Shown here: positions 1-10,232 of the stretch, one piece after another
Layout of the letters: the number at the start of each line of letters is the position of its first letter
Position numbering within the stretch: position 1 is the stretch's first letter
Assembly (NCBI GenBank): GCA_004293445.1
Contig: RDYP01000007.1
Coordinates: forward strand, 1 to 64,000
From: Verrucomicrobiota bacterium
GTDB taxonomy: Bacteria; Verrucomicrobiota; Verrucomicrobiia; Verrucomicrobiales; Akkermansiaceae
Direction: 5' to 3'
Length of the DNA stretch: 64,000 bases
Made by a program: the position numbers and the translations under genes
Notes under the pieces: model-generated
The model's input: the letters and a program-made list of their open reading frames with translations, nothing else
Told to the model about the DNA's origin: nothing
Database searches by the model: none

Positions 1-173
1 GCTTCCATTGGAAGGAATGAGGCTTTCGTATCCCGGGGAAGGTTGCTGGCCTCAGACTTGGAAGGGTTCAGCTGGGCAACAAAGCGCAGACGCTTCACCC
101 CCCAATGCTCCGGCACCTCCCCCAGCCACTCGACGCCGGAGTCCTTGTATTTCGGGTAGCGCGGGAAGCTCAT
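1..173 (-). CDS. hsdS: Type I restriction enzyme specificity subunit HsdS (N-terminal fragment)
   Basis: This gene is absent from the ORF track because it leaves the left edge. Reading the minus strand from the ATG at 171-173 gives an open frame of 57 codons that starts MSFPRYPKYKDSGVEWLGEV and continues PEHWGVKRLRF. That is the classic HsdS opening, in which a conserved YKDSGVEWLGEVPEHW block precedes the first target-recognition domain. HsdS sets DNA target specificity and bridges two HsdM subunits. It lies 82 bp downstream of the nuclease gene and in the same direction as hsdM, so it is probably in one operon. Target specificity cannot be read because the recognition domains are outside the window. 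The family call is confident from the motif. Confidence 0.9.
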   Translation of the reverse strand, partial: MSFPRYPKYKDSGVEWLGEVPEHWGVKRLRFVAQLNPSKSEASNLPRDTKASFLPME

Positions 174-255
174 GGGGTGCGGCGGGTGGTGAGGGTGCGG
201 ACGGCTTTCAGCGAATGGCCGGCGGCGAGGGTGTCCTGAATGAAGGCGGATCCGT

Positions 256-1347
256 TCACGGGTCGCAGCCCTCTTCATGGGCGGATTGGAGGTAAAACTC
301 GTGGAGTTTTTCTTGCAGCAGCTTTTTGTCTGGAAGTTGGGTTTGATACTCCGCGATCAGGGCGGGCGAAAGCGAGCGGCTGAGCGCGTATTCCACCACT
401 TCGACATCCTTGTTGGCACAGAGCAGCACGCCGATGGCCGGGTTTTCGTGAGCTTTGCGGTGGTCCCGATCGAGCGCTTCCAGATAGAAGCCGAGCTTGC
501 CCAGGTATTCCGGTTCGAAGCGGCCGACTTTCAGTTCGATCGCGACGAGGCAGTTGAGTCCGCGGTGGAAGAAGAGGAGATCGAGTGCGAAATCCCGCGC
601 TCCGACTTGCAGGGGGAATTCGGTGCCGATGAAGCAAAAGTCCCGGCCGAGTTCGATGAGGAAGTCGCGGAGCTGGAGCAGAAGGCCGCGGTGGAGATCC
701 GCCTCCGCATGCGCGGCGGGGAGGTCGAGAAACTCCAGCAGGTAGCTGTCCTTGAAAAGGCTGGCGGCGTCCGGGTGGGTTTGGGCCAACGCTTGCGAAA
801 CCTGGGGTGGGCTGAGAACGGCCCGTTCGAACAAGCTCCCCTTGAGTTGGCGCTCCAGTTCGCGGCTGGACCATTTCTCGCGGATCGCATGGCGGAGGTA
901 GAATTCCCGCTCCTCCGGCCGCTTGCATTGGCCCATCACGATGGTGTGGTGGGTCCAGGGCAATTGCCGCAGCAGTGCCACGACGTTTTCCTCGCCCTGC
1001 GCGGGTGTCCCCGCCCCTGCATCGTCGGAGAAATGTCGCGGCACTGCCGCGACAAATTCCTGGTCGCGATAGGTCTGGTAAAACTGGCGCATTCTCAGGA
1101 GGTTGCTGCGGGTGAAGCCCCGCATCCCGGGATAGGCGGTGGCGATCTGGCGCGCGAGTTGATCGACCACGCCATCGCCCCACTCCGCGCTGGCGATTTT
1201 CCGGCTGATGTGGCCGCCGATCTGCCAATAGAGGTCGATCAACGCGCTGTTGACCGCCTGATAGGCCCGCTGGCGCGCCGCGGCGATGAGCCCCAGAACC
1301 TCGGCGAACGCCGGGTCGGAGGGTGGCGGGGTGGGAAGATCACTCAT
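256..1347 (-). CDS. DUF1016/YhcG-family PDDEXK nuclease-domain protein
   Basis: A 363-residue protein starting MSDLPTPPPSD. The longer ORF in the track only adds hsdM-overlapping shadow sequence, so I use the ATG at 1345-1347. The N-terminal ~160 residues are the helical DUF1016 N-domain (AYQAVNSALIDLYWQIGGHI). The C-terminal half carries a PDDEXK-type nuclease core with FALDLLFFHR and AIELKVG, supplying the Asp and the Glu-x-Lys. YhcG-type proteins are widespread, often sit inside restriction or defence loci, and their exact role is not settled. It starts 29 bp after hsdM and precedes hsdS, so it is very likely co-transcribed with the methyltransferase. Whether it takes part in type I restriction or is a passenger cannot be decided from sequence. 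Confidence 0.9.
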   Translation of the reverse strand: MSDLPTPPPSDPAFAEVLGLIAAARQRAYQAVNSALIDLYWQIGGHISRKIASAEWGDGVVDQLARQIATAYPGMRGFTRSNLLRMRQFYQTYRDQEFVAAVPRHFSDDAGAGTPAQGEENVVALLRQLPWTHHTIVMGQCKRPEEREFYLRHAIREKWSSRELERQLKGSLFERAVLSPPQVSQALAQTHPDAASLFKDSYLLEFLDLPAAHAEADLHRGLLLQLRDFLIELGRDFCFIGTEFPLQVGARDFALDLLFFHRGLNCLVAIELKVGRFEPEYLGKLGFYLEALDRDHRKAHENPAIGVLLCANKDVEVVEYALSRSLSPALIAEYQTQLPDKKLLQEKLHEFYLQSAHEEGCDP

Positions 1348-1376
1348 GGCAGGCGGGCGCGGGACAAGCGGGCATT

Positions 1377-3119
<1,743 letters not shown>

Positions 3120-3330
3120 GCGAAGCGAGAAAATTGGCAGCGGGCCTGGGACAAAGACGGGGTGAGGGAACCATTTCCCAAAATCTTGAGTTTAATGGTC
3201 TCGGAATCCTCTAACTGGACGAGAACGGTGCCTCAAGGGGAATCGCCCGGCTCACCAGGTGCTTCCGCTCTCCCTCGAAAAGTCGAACACGAAAAACGAT
3301 GGCGGAAGCGCGGGGAAAGGGGCTTGATGC

Positions 3331-5019
3331 TTGGCGATGAAGCGATCGATGAAAACCCGTGGGACCGCCGCCAACGCGGGTCGGCGGGGGAAGCGTCTGC
3401 TGATCGCGGGCTACCGACTGGCCCTGCTGGCGCTAGCTTTTTTCAGCCTGCACACCGCGACCCAACGGCGCGAGGCACGGAAGGACTCGGCGCTGGGCGA
3501 GGAAGCACTGGCGGCGGCGAAGGCTTTCGCGCCGACCGCGGTGAAGCTGGGTGCGCCGGATGGCGACGACCGGGTCTCGCCGCTGCTCGACGCCCGCGGC
3601 GCGACGGTCGGCTGGGTGGCGCAGACCTCCCCCGAGTCCCGCGCAGTGACCGGCTACGCGGGACCGTCGAACCTGCTGCTCGTCTTCGATGCCGCGCGGC
3701 GGGTGGCCGGAGCGACGATCCTGCAAAGCGCCGATACCGCAGGCCATGTGGCGAAGGTGGCGGAAAGTACGAGATTTCTAGGACAATGGACCGGCAAGCC
3801 GCTGGCGAGCCTCGGTTCGCCGGGCGAGGCGGAGATCGTCAGCGGGGCATCGCTGACCAGCGAGGCGATGGCACGCGGCGTCGCGGCCCGCTTCGGCGCG
3901 ACCGGGATGGATCAGTGGTTTCCCGGCGAGGTGAGGATTGAAGAACTGCGCGAGTGGTTTCCATCCGCCACCGCGCTGGTCGGGACGGAAGCGCACGACG
4001 CGGGCGGCACACGGCTGGGCAGCGTGCTGCGATCGAGCCGGATGGGCGTGGCGGTGCGTGGATTTCAGGGTGCCTCCGACGTGCTGGTGGCACTCGATGC
4101 CGACGGTAAAAAACTCATCGGCGTGGCCTTGAAAGGCAGCCGCGACAACGAACCCTACGTCCCGGATGTGCGCGACGGACTGCGCTTCGACCTGCCCTAT
4201 GCCGGGTTGACGGTGGACGAGGTGATGGGCAGTGAAAGCGGCGCGGTGGTGATGGTCAGCGGCGCCAGCCGGACCGCGGAGTCGGTGGAGGAGACGGTGA
4301 AAGAAATGCTGCGCCGTCATTTCGCTCCGCCCCCGGTCGCGCCGCCGTGGCTCGATCTCCGCAGCGGCATCGCTCTGGCCTGGATCGCCGCCGGGCTGGG
4401 GATCGGACTGGGACCTTGGCGTGGAAAAAAACAGGTGCGCACGATTTTTGCCGCGGTCTCCGTAGCCGTGGGCGGGTTGTGGCTGGGACTGATGACCGGC
4501 CAGGACCAGTGGATCAAAGGCGCGATGCGTGGCACCCTGTGCGGCACCGCGCTGCCCTTACTCGCACTCAGCGCCGCGGCCTTGCTGGTCCCAGCGATCA
4601 GCGGCAAGAACGTCTACTGCGCCCAGCTCTGTCCGCACGGTGCGGCCCAGCAACTCGCCGGGCAACTGCGCACGCGACGACTCGCCTTGCCGCCGAGACT
4701 CCACCGCGCGCTGGCCGGCCTGCCTTGGCTGACGCTTGGCCTGCTGTGGCTACTTGCCTTCCTCGGGCTGGCCTTTCCCTTCGCCCACGCCGAGCCCTTC
4801 GAAGTCTGGAGCGCCGGCTTGGTCGCACTGGCCCCCGTGCTGATTTTCGCCAGCGGAATGATCGCCGCAGTGTTTCTGCCACAGGCCTACTGCCACTACG
4901 GCTGCCCGACCGGAGCCGTGCTGAAATTCCTCGCCAGTTCGCCGGGCCGCTGGACCCGCCGCGACGCCATCGCCGGTGCGGTGGTCGCGCTGACTGGGTG
5001 CGTCACGTATTTCGCATGA
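3331..5019 (+). CDS. NosR-like membrane FMN-binding polyferredoxin
   Basis: A 562-residue membrane electron-transfer protein. After one N-terminal membrane segment (~22-40) come two FMN_bind domains, each with the flavin attachment motif in the serine form: SGAS at 171-174 and SGAS at 310-313. From ~340 there is a polytopic membrane part with two C-x3-CP iron-sulphur motifs, CAQLCP (C430/C434) and CHYGCP (C521/C525), as in the Fer4_5 domain of NosR/NirI/RnfH-type proteins. Classical soluble C-terminal ferredoxin motifs are absent. The ORF opens with TTG at 3331, and ATG at 3337 or 3349 is possible. The next gene is ApbE, which attaches FMN to this motif, and its ATG overlaps this stop (ATGA). 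The likely role is passing electrons across the membrane to or from a flavin; the partner is unknown. Confidence 0.88.
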   Translation: MAMKRSMKTRGTAANAGRRGKRLLIAGYRLALLALAFFSLHTATQRREARKDSALGEEALAAAKAFAPTAVKLGAPDGDDRVSPLLDARGATVGWVAQTSPESRAVTGYAGPSNLLLVFDAARRVAGATILQSADTAGHVAKVAESTRFLGQWTGKPLASLGSPGEAEIVSGASLTSEAMARGVAARFGATGMDQWFPGEVRIEELREWFPSATALVGTEAHDAGGTRLGSVLRSSRMGVAVRGFQGASDVLVALDADGKKLIGVALKGSRDNEPYVPDVRDGLRFDLPYAGLTVDEVMGSESGAVVMVSGASRTAESVEETVKEMLRRHFAPPPVAPPWLDLRSGIALAWIAAGLGIGLGPWRGKKQVRTIFAAVSVAVGGLWLGLMTGQDQWIKGAMRGTLCGTALPLLALSAAALLVPAISGKNVYCAQLCPHGAAQQLAGQLRTRRLALPPRLHRALAGLPWLTLGLLWLLAFLGLAFPFAHAEPFEVWSAGLVALAPVLIFASGMIAAVFLPQAYCHYGCPTGAVLKFLASSPGRWTRRDAIAGAVVALTGCVTYFA

Positions 5020-5828
5020 AACGAGCACTCATCGCCATCGGTCTGGCCGCAGCCGCGGTGGCGATCCTGCTCAAGCGTCCACCGCCGGAGCCGATGCTCG
5101 GCCGCGCGATGGGCTGCGAGTGGAAATTGCAGGTCGGAGAAAGGATCGATGCCGATTCCGTGCGGGCGGAAATCGTGAACGAGCTGGAAAAATGGGAGCA
5201 GGTTCTCAGCACATGGCGGCAGGATTCCGATCTGTCCCGCCACAATCGCGGAGAACCCGCCAGTCCGGAGCTGGCCCGCGTGCTGGAACTGGCAGAAGAA
5301 CTCCACACCCAGAGCGGCGGGGCATTCGACCACCGGATGCTTGGCGCACTGACCCGCGCCGGCTTCGGACCGGGTGGCGAAGGCATCGATCTCTCATCGA
5401 TCGGCAAGGGCTGGGCGGTCGACCGGGTGGCCGAGCGACTCGCGGCTCGCGGCCTGCGGCGTTACGCATTCTCGCTGGCCGGAGAGGTCCGAGCCGGAGA
5501 GGGCGAATGGCCGGTGGCGATCGAGAACCCCGACCCCCTTGTCGGCGGCATCGCCGAGACCCTTCCGCTGAGCGGCCTGGCGCTGGCGACCAGCGGAAAT
5601 TATCGTCAATGGCGTCGTGCGGCGGGCGGCAAGCTGGCCAGCCACCTGCTCGATCCCGCAACGGGTGAACCGGTACTGCGCCCGCCATCGAGCGTCACCG
5701 TCATCGGTCCATCGGCCGCTCGAGCCAGCGGCTGGGCGACCGCACTCTTCGTGATCGGCCCGAAAGGCGACCCTCTGGCGATGGCCCGTGGCATGCGGGT
5801 GATCCGCCACGGCGATGCCGGACCCTGA
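5016..5828 (+). CDS. apbE: FAD:protein FMN transferase ApbE
   Basis: A 270-residue protein starting MKRALIAIGLAAAAVAILL, an N-terminal membrane or signal segment. The ApbE/RnfF family transfers FMN from FAD to Thr or Ser of FMN_bind domains outside the cytoplasm. Recognisable family features are ...LSTWRQDSDLSRHN (first Asp/Ser region), IDLSSIGKGWAVDRVAE and the C-terminal substrate block SHLLDPATGEPV. The start overlaps the stop of the FMN-binding polyferredoxin by four bases, so the two are translationally coupled enzyme and substrate. The ORF-track version (4347) includes out-of-frame upstream sequence. Confidence 0.93.
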   Translation: MKRALIAIGLAAAAVAILLKRPPPEPMLGRAMGCEWKLQVGERIDADSVRAEIVNELEKWEQVLSTWRQDSDLSRHNRGEPASPELARVLELAEELHTQSGGAFDHRMLGALTRAGFGPGGEGIDLSSIGKGWAVDRVAERLAARGLRRYAFSLAGEVRAGEGEWPVAIENPDPLVGGIAETLPLSGLALATSGNYRQWRRAAGGKLASHLLDPATGEPVLRPPSSVTVIGPSAARASGWATALFVIGPKGDPLAMARGMRVIRHGDAGP

Positions 5829-5883
5829 GCGCCGCAAATTTCCCCCTTGTCGCGGCGGGGATCTTTCGAAAACTGCCGCCGCG

Positions 5884-6846
5884 ATGCCGACCGACTCGAT
5901 CCTCTACGCCACCCGACAATACCTCGGGATCGACCCCACCGTGATCGTCACCTTGATCCCGATCAAACGCGGCGCGTCCGGTCGGACCATCGTGCGGGTC
6001 AAGGCACCTGGCCGCGATCCCTTCATCGGCGTCCACTGGACCGACGAACGCCCGGACAGCGACAACTTTCTGCCCGTCGCGAAATTCCTGAAGTCGACCA
6101 AACTTCGGGTTCCAGAAATTTTCTACGAGATCCCGCACCGCCGGGTCGCGCTGGTCGAGGATCTGGGCGACAGCGACCTCCTCTCGCTGAAAGATCGTCC
6201 CTTCGCGGAACGCGAACCCTACTACCGCTCCGCTCTCCAGCAGATCGATAAGCTGTTCTACTCCAAGGGACCGAAAGACTTCGAACTGATGCCGCCCTTC
6301 GACGAGGCGCTCTACCGCTGGGAGCAGGAATACTTCTTCGAGCATCTGGTGGAAGGCCTGCTCGGAATGGACGCGGACTCCCTGCGCGAGGCACCGGAAT
6401 TCCGCGACCTCGCACGGCGACTCGGAGCCAGCGCGAAGCACCTGGTGCACCGTGATTTCCAATCCCAAAATCTCCTGCTCAAGGACGGGGATGCCTGGTG
6501 GATCGACTTCCAAGGCATGCGCCGCGGACGCCAGGAATACGACCTCGCATCGCTGGTGTTCGATCCCTACATGGATCACTCGGCCGATGACCGGGAAGCG
6601 ATTCTTTCGATCTGGGAGGACATTTCGGAGGACCGACCGGAAGCGACGATCTTCCGCGAATGCGCCGCCCAGCGGCTGATGCAGGCCCTCGGCGCCTATG
6701 GCAACATCCTGAAAAAGCGCGGCGACGAATGGTATGCCCAGCACATTCCTGTGGCCGCCCGGCTGCTCGGTGAGGTGACCGCCGGCACCGCGCTGGAAAA
6801 ACCCCTCGCCCCGGTGCTCGCGAAAGCTTCCGGGTTCGTGCCGTGA
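5884..6846 (+). CDS. AmgK-like phosphotransferase (aminoglycoside phosphotransferase/choline kinase fold)
   Basis: A 320-residue kinase-fold protein. It shows the APH catalytic loop HLVHRDFQSQNLL (catalytic Asp in HRD, metal-binding Asn) and the metal-binding WWIDFQGMRRG motif, both typical of the AmgK branch (anomeric N-acetylmuramate/N-acetylglucosamine kinases of peptidoglycan recycling). The exact sugar substrate is inference; no MurU nucleotidyltransferase partner is adjacent. I prefer the ATG at 5884 (MPTDSILYATRQYLG) because the upstream 23 residues look non-homologous. The track start 5815 would overlap apbE by 14 bases. The following gene begins with a GTGA overlap, placing it in the same operon. 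Confidence 0.85.
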   Translation: MPTDSILYATRQYLGIDPTVIVTLIPIKRGASGRTIVRVKAPGRDPFIGVHWTDERPDSDNFLPVAKFLKSTKLRVPEIFYEIPHRRVALVEDLGDSDLLSLKDRPFAEREPYYRSALQQIDKLFYSKGPKDFELMPPFDEALYRWEQEYFFEHLVEGLLGMDADSLREAPEFRDLARRLGASAKHLVHRDFQSQNLLLKDGDAWWIDFQGMRRGRQEYDLASLVFDPYMDHSADDREAILSIWEDISEDRPEATIFRECAAQRLMQALGAYGNILKKRGDEWYAQHIPVAARLLGEVTAGTALEKPLAPVLAKASGFVP

Positions 6847-8252
6847 GCCCTTCGTCCCGCCGAAGCTTCACGAATGCCGCCGTCCTGCTCGGCGCCGGCC
6901 TTTTCACGCTCGGCGGAGCCTCGCGGATCGCACCCTTGGCATGGCTCGAGCGCCAAGCCGTAACCGCCTTGGCACAGGAAATCGACCCCACCGGCCAACG
7001 CATCGAGGGCAATGGCAGCACACGAGACCCCTGGCTCCGCCGTCGTGCGATCCAGCCCGCCGACACGCCGCCGCGCGTGCTCGGTATCGACGACGACCCC
7101 GAGCAGTGGTTCAGCAGCTCGCCGCTGTCGCCTGTCGACCACGCACTGATCTTCGCACGATTGCGCGAGGCCGGGCATCGGGTGCTGGGCATCGGCCACC
7201 TGATGGCTTGGGACGAAGCCGAACCGCTCGCAATGGACGCCTTGCGCAAGCAGCTCGACCTCCTCGACAAAGCGGTGCTCGCCCTGCCACTCGCGCGCGG
7301 TGCCGATGCGGAACCCGTTCCCGCACCCTTCCTCCGCATGTCGCTCCCGGAGTCGGCCGTGAGCGGCGACCTATCCGCCTTGCCACGGGTCAACCGCGTC
7401 GCCGTGGCCAACGCCGAGCTGGGCGGCGAACGATCGCTGGCAGGATTTTCCCTGCTCGAAAACGAAGCTCGGGCCGATAAAAGCCAGCATCACCTGCTCG
7501 CCCGCTGGAACGATCGCATCCTCTTCTCATTCCCCCTGGCTGCGGAAATGGCCGCGCTGGGGATCTCGCCCGATCAGGTTCAGATCCAACCCGGCAAGCA
7601 GATCCGCCTCGGTCCAGCCGGCCCGGTTTTCCCGATCGACGAATTCGGCCGAACCCCCATCCGCCGCGACGGCGAAGCGCTCGACATCCCGGCGATGCAG
7701 CTGATCCGTGAGGAAAATCCGATTCCGCCCGATGACAGCGTGCTCTTGACCCGGGACCTCCGGAAAGAATTGGCAGATGAAGAAAAAGCCTGGTCGGAAG
7801 AATTGGCATCGATCGCTCGGACCCTGCGTAGCGCCCCACGTTTCGGTGACGCGATGGCGCTGAAGCGAGCCAGCACCCCGCTCGCACTGGCCTCGCTGCT
7901 CTGCCTCAATTTTTTCGCCACCTGGGCCTGTAGCTTGCAACGCCGCCGCTGGCGCATCGCCGTCAGTCTCATGGTAGCCGCCCTCGGGGGCCAGTTCCTC
8001 TACCTCCTCGCCGCACGCCAGGATGTCTGGCTCCCCCCCCTCGCCCTGCTCGTTCCCGGCCTCACCGCATTCGCACTGTCTCTCCGCCGGGAAAAGCCTC
8101 CCATCCGGCAAGCCCCTGCCCCAACGCCGATCGCACCCGAGCCCGAAACACCCAAAACTCCAAGCCAAGCACCCGCGAAAGCAGCACCTGCCAAAAAACG
8201 CGGCCGCAAAGGATCGGGGAGCAAACGCAAGGGCCCTGGCAAAAAAAGGTGA
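6843..8252 (+). CDS. CHASE2-like extracytoplasmic sensor-type membrane protein without an output domain
   Basis: A 469-residue protein with a GTG start overlapping the previous stop (GTGA). It has one N-terminal membrane segment (~9-28), an outside domain of ~320 residues containing a CHASE2-like strand-helix pattern (VLGIDDDPEQWF, then LIFARLREAGHRVLGI), and three closely spaced membrane helices near 345-430 (LALASLLCLNFFATW, VSLMVAALGGQFLYLL, PLALLVPGLTAFAL). The order TM, CHASE2, three TM is the family signature. Known CHASE2 proteins usually continue into kinase or cyclase domains. This one ends in a ~45-residue Pro/Ala/Lys-rich basic tail. Ligand and function are unknown. Confidence 0.65.
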   Translation: MSPSSRRSFTNAAVLLGAGLFTLGGASRIAPLAWLERQAVTALAQEIDPTGQRIEGNGSTRDPWLRRRAIQPADTPPRVLGIDDDPEQWFSSSPLSPVDHALIFARLREAGHRVLGIGHLMAWDEAEPLAMDALRKQLDLLDKAVLALPLARGADAEPVPAPFLRMSLPESAVSGDLSALPRVNRVAVANAELGGERSLAGFSLLENEARADKSQHHLLARWNDRILFSFPLAAEMAALGISPDQVQIQPGKQIRLGPAGPVFPIDEFGRTPIRRDGEALDIPAMQLIREENPIPPDDSVLLTRDLRKELADEEKAWSEELASIARTLRSAPRFGDAMALKRASTPLALASLLCLNFFATWACSLQRRRWRIAVSLMVAALGGQFLYLLAARQDVWLPPLALLVPGLTAFALSLRREKPPIRQAPAPTPIAPEPETPKTPSQAPAKAAPAKKRGRKGSGSKRKGPGKKR

Positions 8253-8313
8253 ACCCCTCGGCGAAACTTCGTTCTTGGAACCCAAGCCCTTTCCCTCGGA
8301 AATTCTCCCGCAC

Positions 8314-9192
8314 ATGAGCCTCCAGCATCCCATCGCCAAAGCCGAAGCCCTGATCGAGGCCCTACCCTACCTCCAGGCATTCCGCGGCAAGACCTTCCTC
8401 ATCAAAATGGGCGGCTCCGCCATGGAGGACCCCGAGCTGGTCGCCAAGGTCATGCGCGACGTCGTTTTCCTCGAAGTCGCCGGCATCAATCCGATCGTCG
8501 TCCACGGCGGCGGCAAGGCGATCTCCGCCGCAATGAAGGAAGCCGGGCTCGATGCGGAATTCATCGGCGGCTTCCGCGTGACCTCGGACAAGGCGATCTC
8601 GATCGTCGAGAAAGTCCTCTCCAACGAGATCAATCCCGGCCTCGTCCGCATGATGCGCGACTTCGGCGGCAAGGCGGTCGGCATCGCCGGCAGCGACGTT
8701 TTCCTCGGCGAAAAAATGCACGCCACCGACAAGGAAGGCAACCGCGTCGACCTCGGCCGCGTCGGCGAAGTCGTCGGCTGCCAACTCGGCCAAATGGACG
8801 CCGCCCACCGCGCGGGGATCGTGCCCGTGATCTCCCCCCTCGCCGCGGAACTCGCCACCGGTCGGCCGCTCAACATCAACGCCGACCTCGCCGCCGCCGC
8901 TCTGGCGAAAGAACTGCGCGTGGCCAAGCTGGTCTATCTCTCCGATGTGCCCGGCTTGATGCACGATCCCTCAAAACCCGAGACGCTCATCAAATCGGTC
9001 AATCGCGCCGAGGCGGATGCGATGATCGCCGACGGCACGATTTCCGGAGGCATGATCCCGAAAATCCGCAGCGCCATCGACGCGCTCAACGCCGGCGTCC
9101 GCAAGGTCCACTTCATCGACGGCCGCCTGCCGCACGCCCTATTGTTGGAAATTTTCACCGATGGCGGGATCGGCACCGAAGTCACTCGCTGA
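8314..9192 (+). CDS. argB: Acetylglutamate kinase
   Basis: A 292-residue protein, a normal length for ArgB. It phosphorylates N-acetyl-L-glutamate in the second step of arginine synthesis. Visible are the amino-acid-kinase nucleotide loop FLIKMGGSAM, the substrate loop NPIVVHGGGKAI, the INADLAAAALA segment and VYLSDVPGLM near the nucleotide site. The ATG at 8314 (MSLQHPIAKAEAL) is chosen; the 97 residues upstream in the track are a shadow of the previous gene's tail. It follows the CHASE2-like gene by 61 bp. No other arg gene is adjacent. Confidence 0.97.
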   Translation: MSLQHPIAKAEALIEALPYLQAFRGKTFLIKMGGSAMEDPELVAKVMRDVVFLEVAGINPIVVHGGGKAISAAMKEAGLDAEFIGGFRVTSDKAISIVEKVLSNEINPGLVRMMRDFGGKAVGIAGSDVFLGEKMHATDKEGNRVDLGRVGEVVGCQLGQMDAAHRAGIVPVISPLAAELATGRPLNINADLAAAALAKELRVAKLVYLSDVPGLMHDPSKPETLIKSVNRAEADAMIADGTISGGMIPKIRSAIDALNAGVRKVHFIDGRLPHALLLEIFTDGGIGTEVTR

Positions 9193-9201
9193 GGCCTAGC
9201 T

Positions 9202-10113
9202 TCATTCCTCAAGCTTCGCCTTCGGCGGTTCCACCAGCTTGCGGAAGTCCGCACCCCACTCCCTGGCCTTCGGGTGGCTCAGATTTTCCTCGATGTGCTC
9301 CAGCATCCGCAGGGCGGCACGACGCTCGTCGCCGGCGAGATAGAGCGCGCTCTCCATCCGCCATTCCAGTTCGGGCTGCATTTCGGCACTGAATTTCTCC
9401 TCCTCGGGCGAGGGTCCATCCTTCGGGTCCCGACCACTCCAAAACTCGAGCGGCACCCGCTCGTAACGCACCCGCTTGGCCCATTGGTCGCGCAGGGCAT
9501 CGAACTTCCGCGCACGGACCAGGGGCGGGAAAATCAGCCGTTCGAAGACCGCACCCGACTCCAAAGGCGACAGGGGCCAGTCCTCCAATTTCGTCGCGCC
9601 CAGACCGTAAGCCCGCGCGAACACCGTGCCGGTCACCGGCTCCCGCAAGGCGTCCACCTTGCCATCGAACTGCTCGGGATTGCCAAAAATCGCATCCATC
9701 GCCTCCGCTGCCTTCACCGCCAGCTCCTTGCGATCGCCCTGCTCTTCCGCCGCTTCCAAGGTCAGTAGCAACCAGCGCAGTTGATGACGCCAGCAACGCC
9801 GATTGGCCGGGTCCTTCAGCATCCCTCCCTGACTCCGCTTCCAGTCGCGGAATTCCTTGGAACTGCGCTGGCGATCCTCGAACTCCACCTTCTCCACACA
9901 TTTCACATACAGCTCCGCAGCCGCCTCGTCGCTGACCATCGCCGCACGATAGGCCGCCGCCGCAGTCCCGATCCTCCCCATCACTTTCTCGCGCGCGGAG
10001 TCGCTGAGTTTATCGAGCCGCTCGATCAGGGCCTCGCGATCGGCGGCGCTCAGCGACTCGGCTCGCAGCAAGGGAGCGGCAAGCATCAGGCAGAGGAAAA
10101 AGATACGTCTCAT
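9202..10113 (-). CDS. Secreted protein of unknown function
   Basis: A 303-residue protein starting MRRIFFLCLMLAAPLLRAES, a typical Sec signal peptide with probable cleavage after Leu-Arg-Ala. The mature part is charged and mainly helical (Glu/Arg/Lys-rich, several RRAALRMLEHIEE-like helices), with no catalytic motif I recognise. The track ORF extends 59 residues upstream and would run into the divergent dehydrogenase region; the signal peptide fixes the start at 10113. It converges on argB with a 9-bp gap. Confidence 0.75.
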   Translation of the reverse strand: MRRIFFLCLMLAAPLLRAESLSAADREALIERLDKLSDSAREKVMGRIGTAAAAYRAAMVSDEAAAELYVKCVEKVEFEDRQRSSKEFRDWKRSQGGMLKDPANRRCWRHQLRWLLLTLEAAEEQGDRKELAVKAAEAMDAIFGNPEQFDGKVDALREPVTGTVFARAYGLGATKLEDWPLSPLESGAVFERLIFPPLVRARKFDALRDQWAKRVRYERVPLEFWSGRDPKDGPSPEEEKFSAEMQPELEWRMESALYLAGDERRAALRMLEHIEENLSHPKAREWGADFRKLVEPPKAKLEE

Positions 10114-10232
10114 GGCGGCGGCAAAGGGAGCGGGACTCCCGCGGCGATGATTTTCAAGCAGCGCGGAAATGACAGGAATTTCGACGCTCCACAACGTGGA
10201 CAGCCGCGCCCTCCTGCTCCATCTTCCGCCCG

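Noticed and set aside
3120-3330. Possible gene or promoter in the gap between hsdM and the polyferredoxin
   Set aside because: There is no ORF with coding character, and no promoter pair good enough to report.
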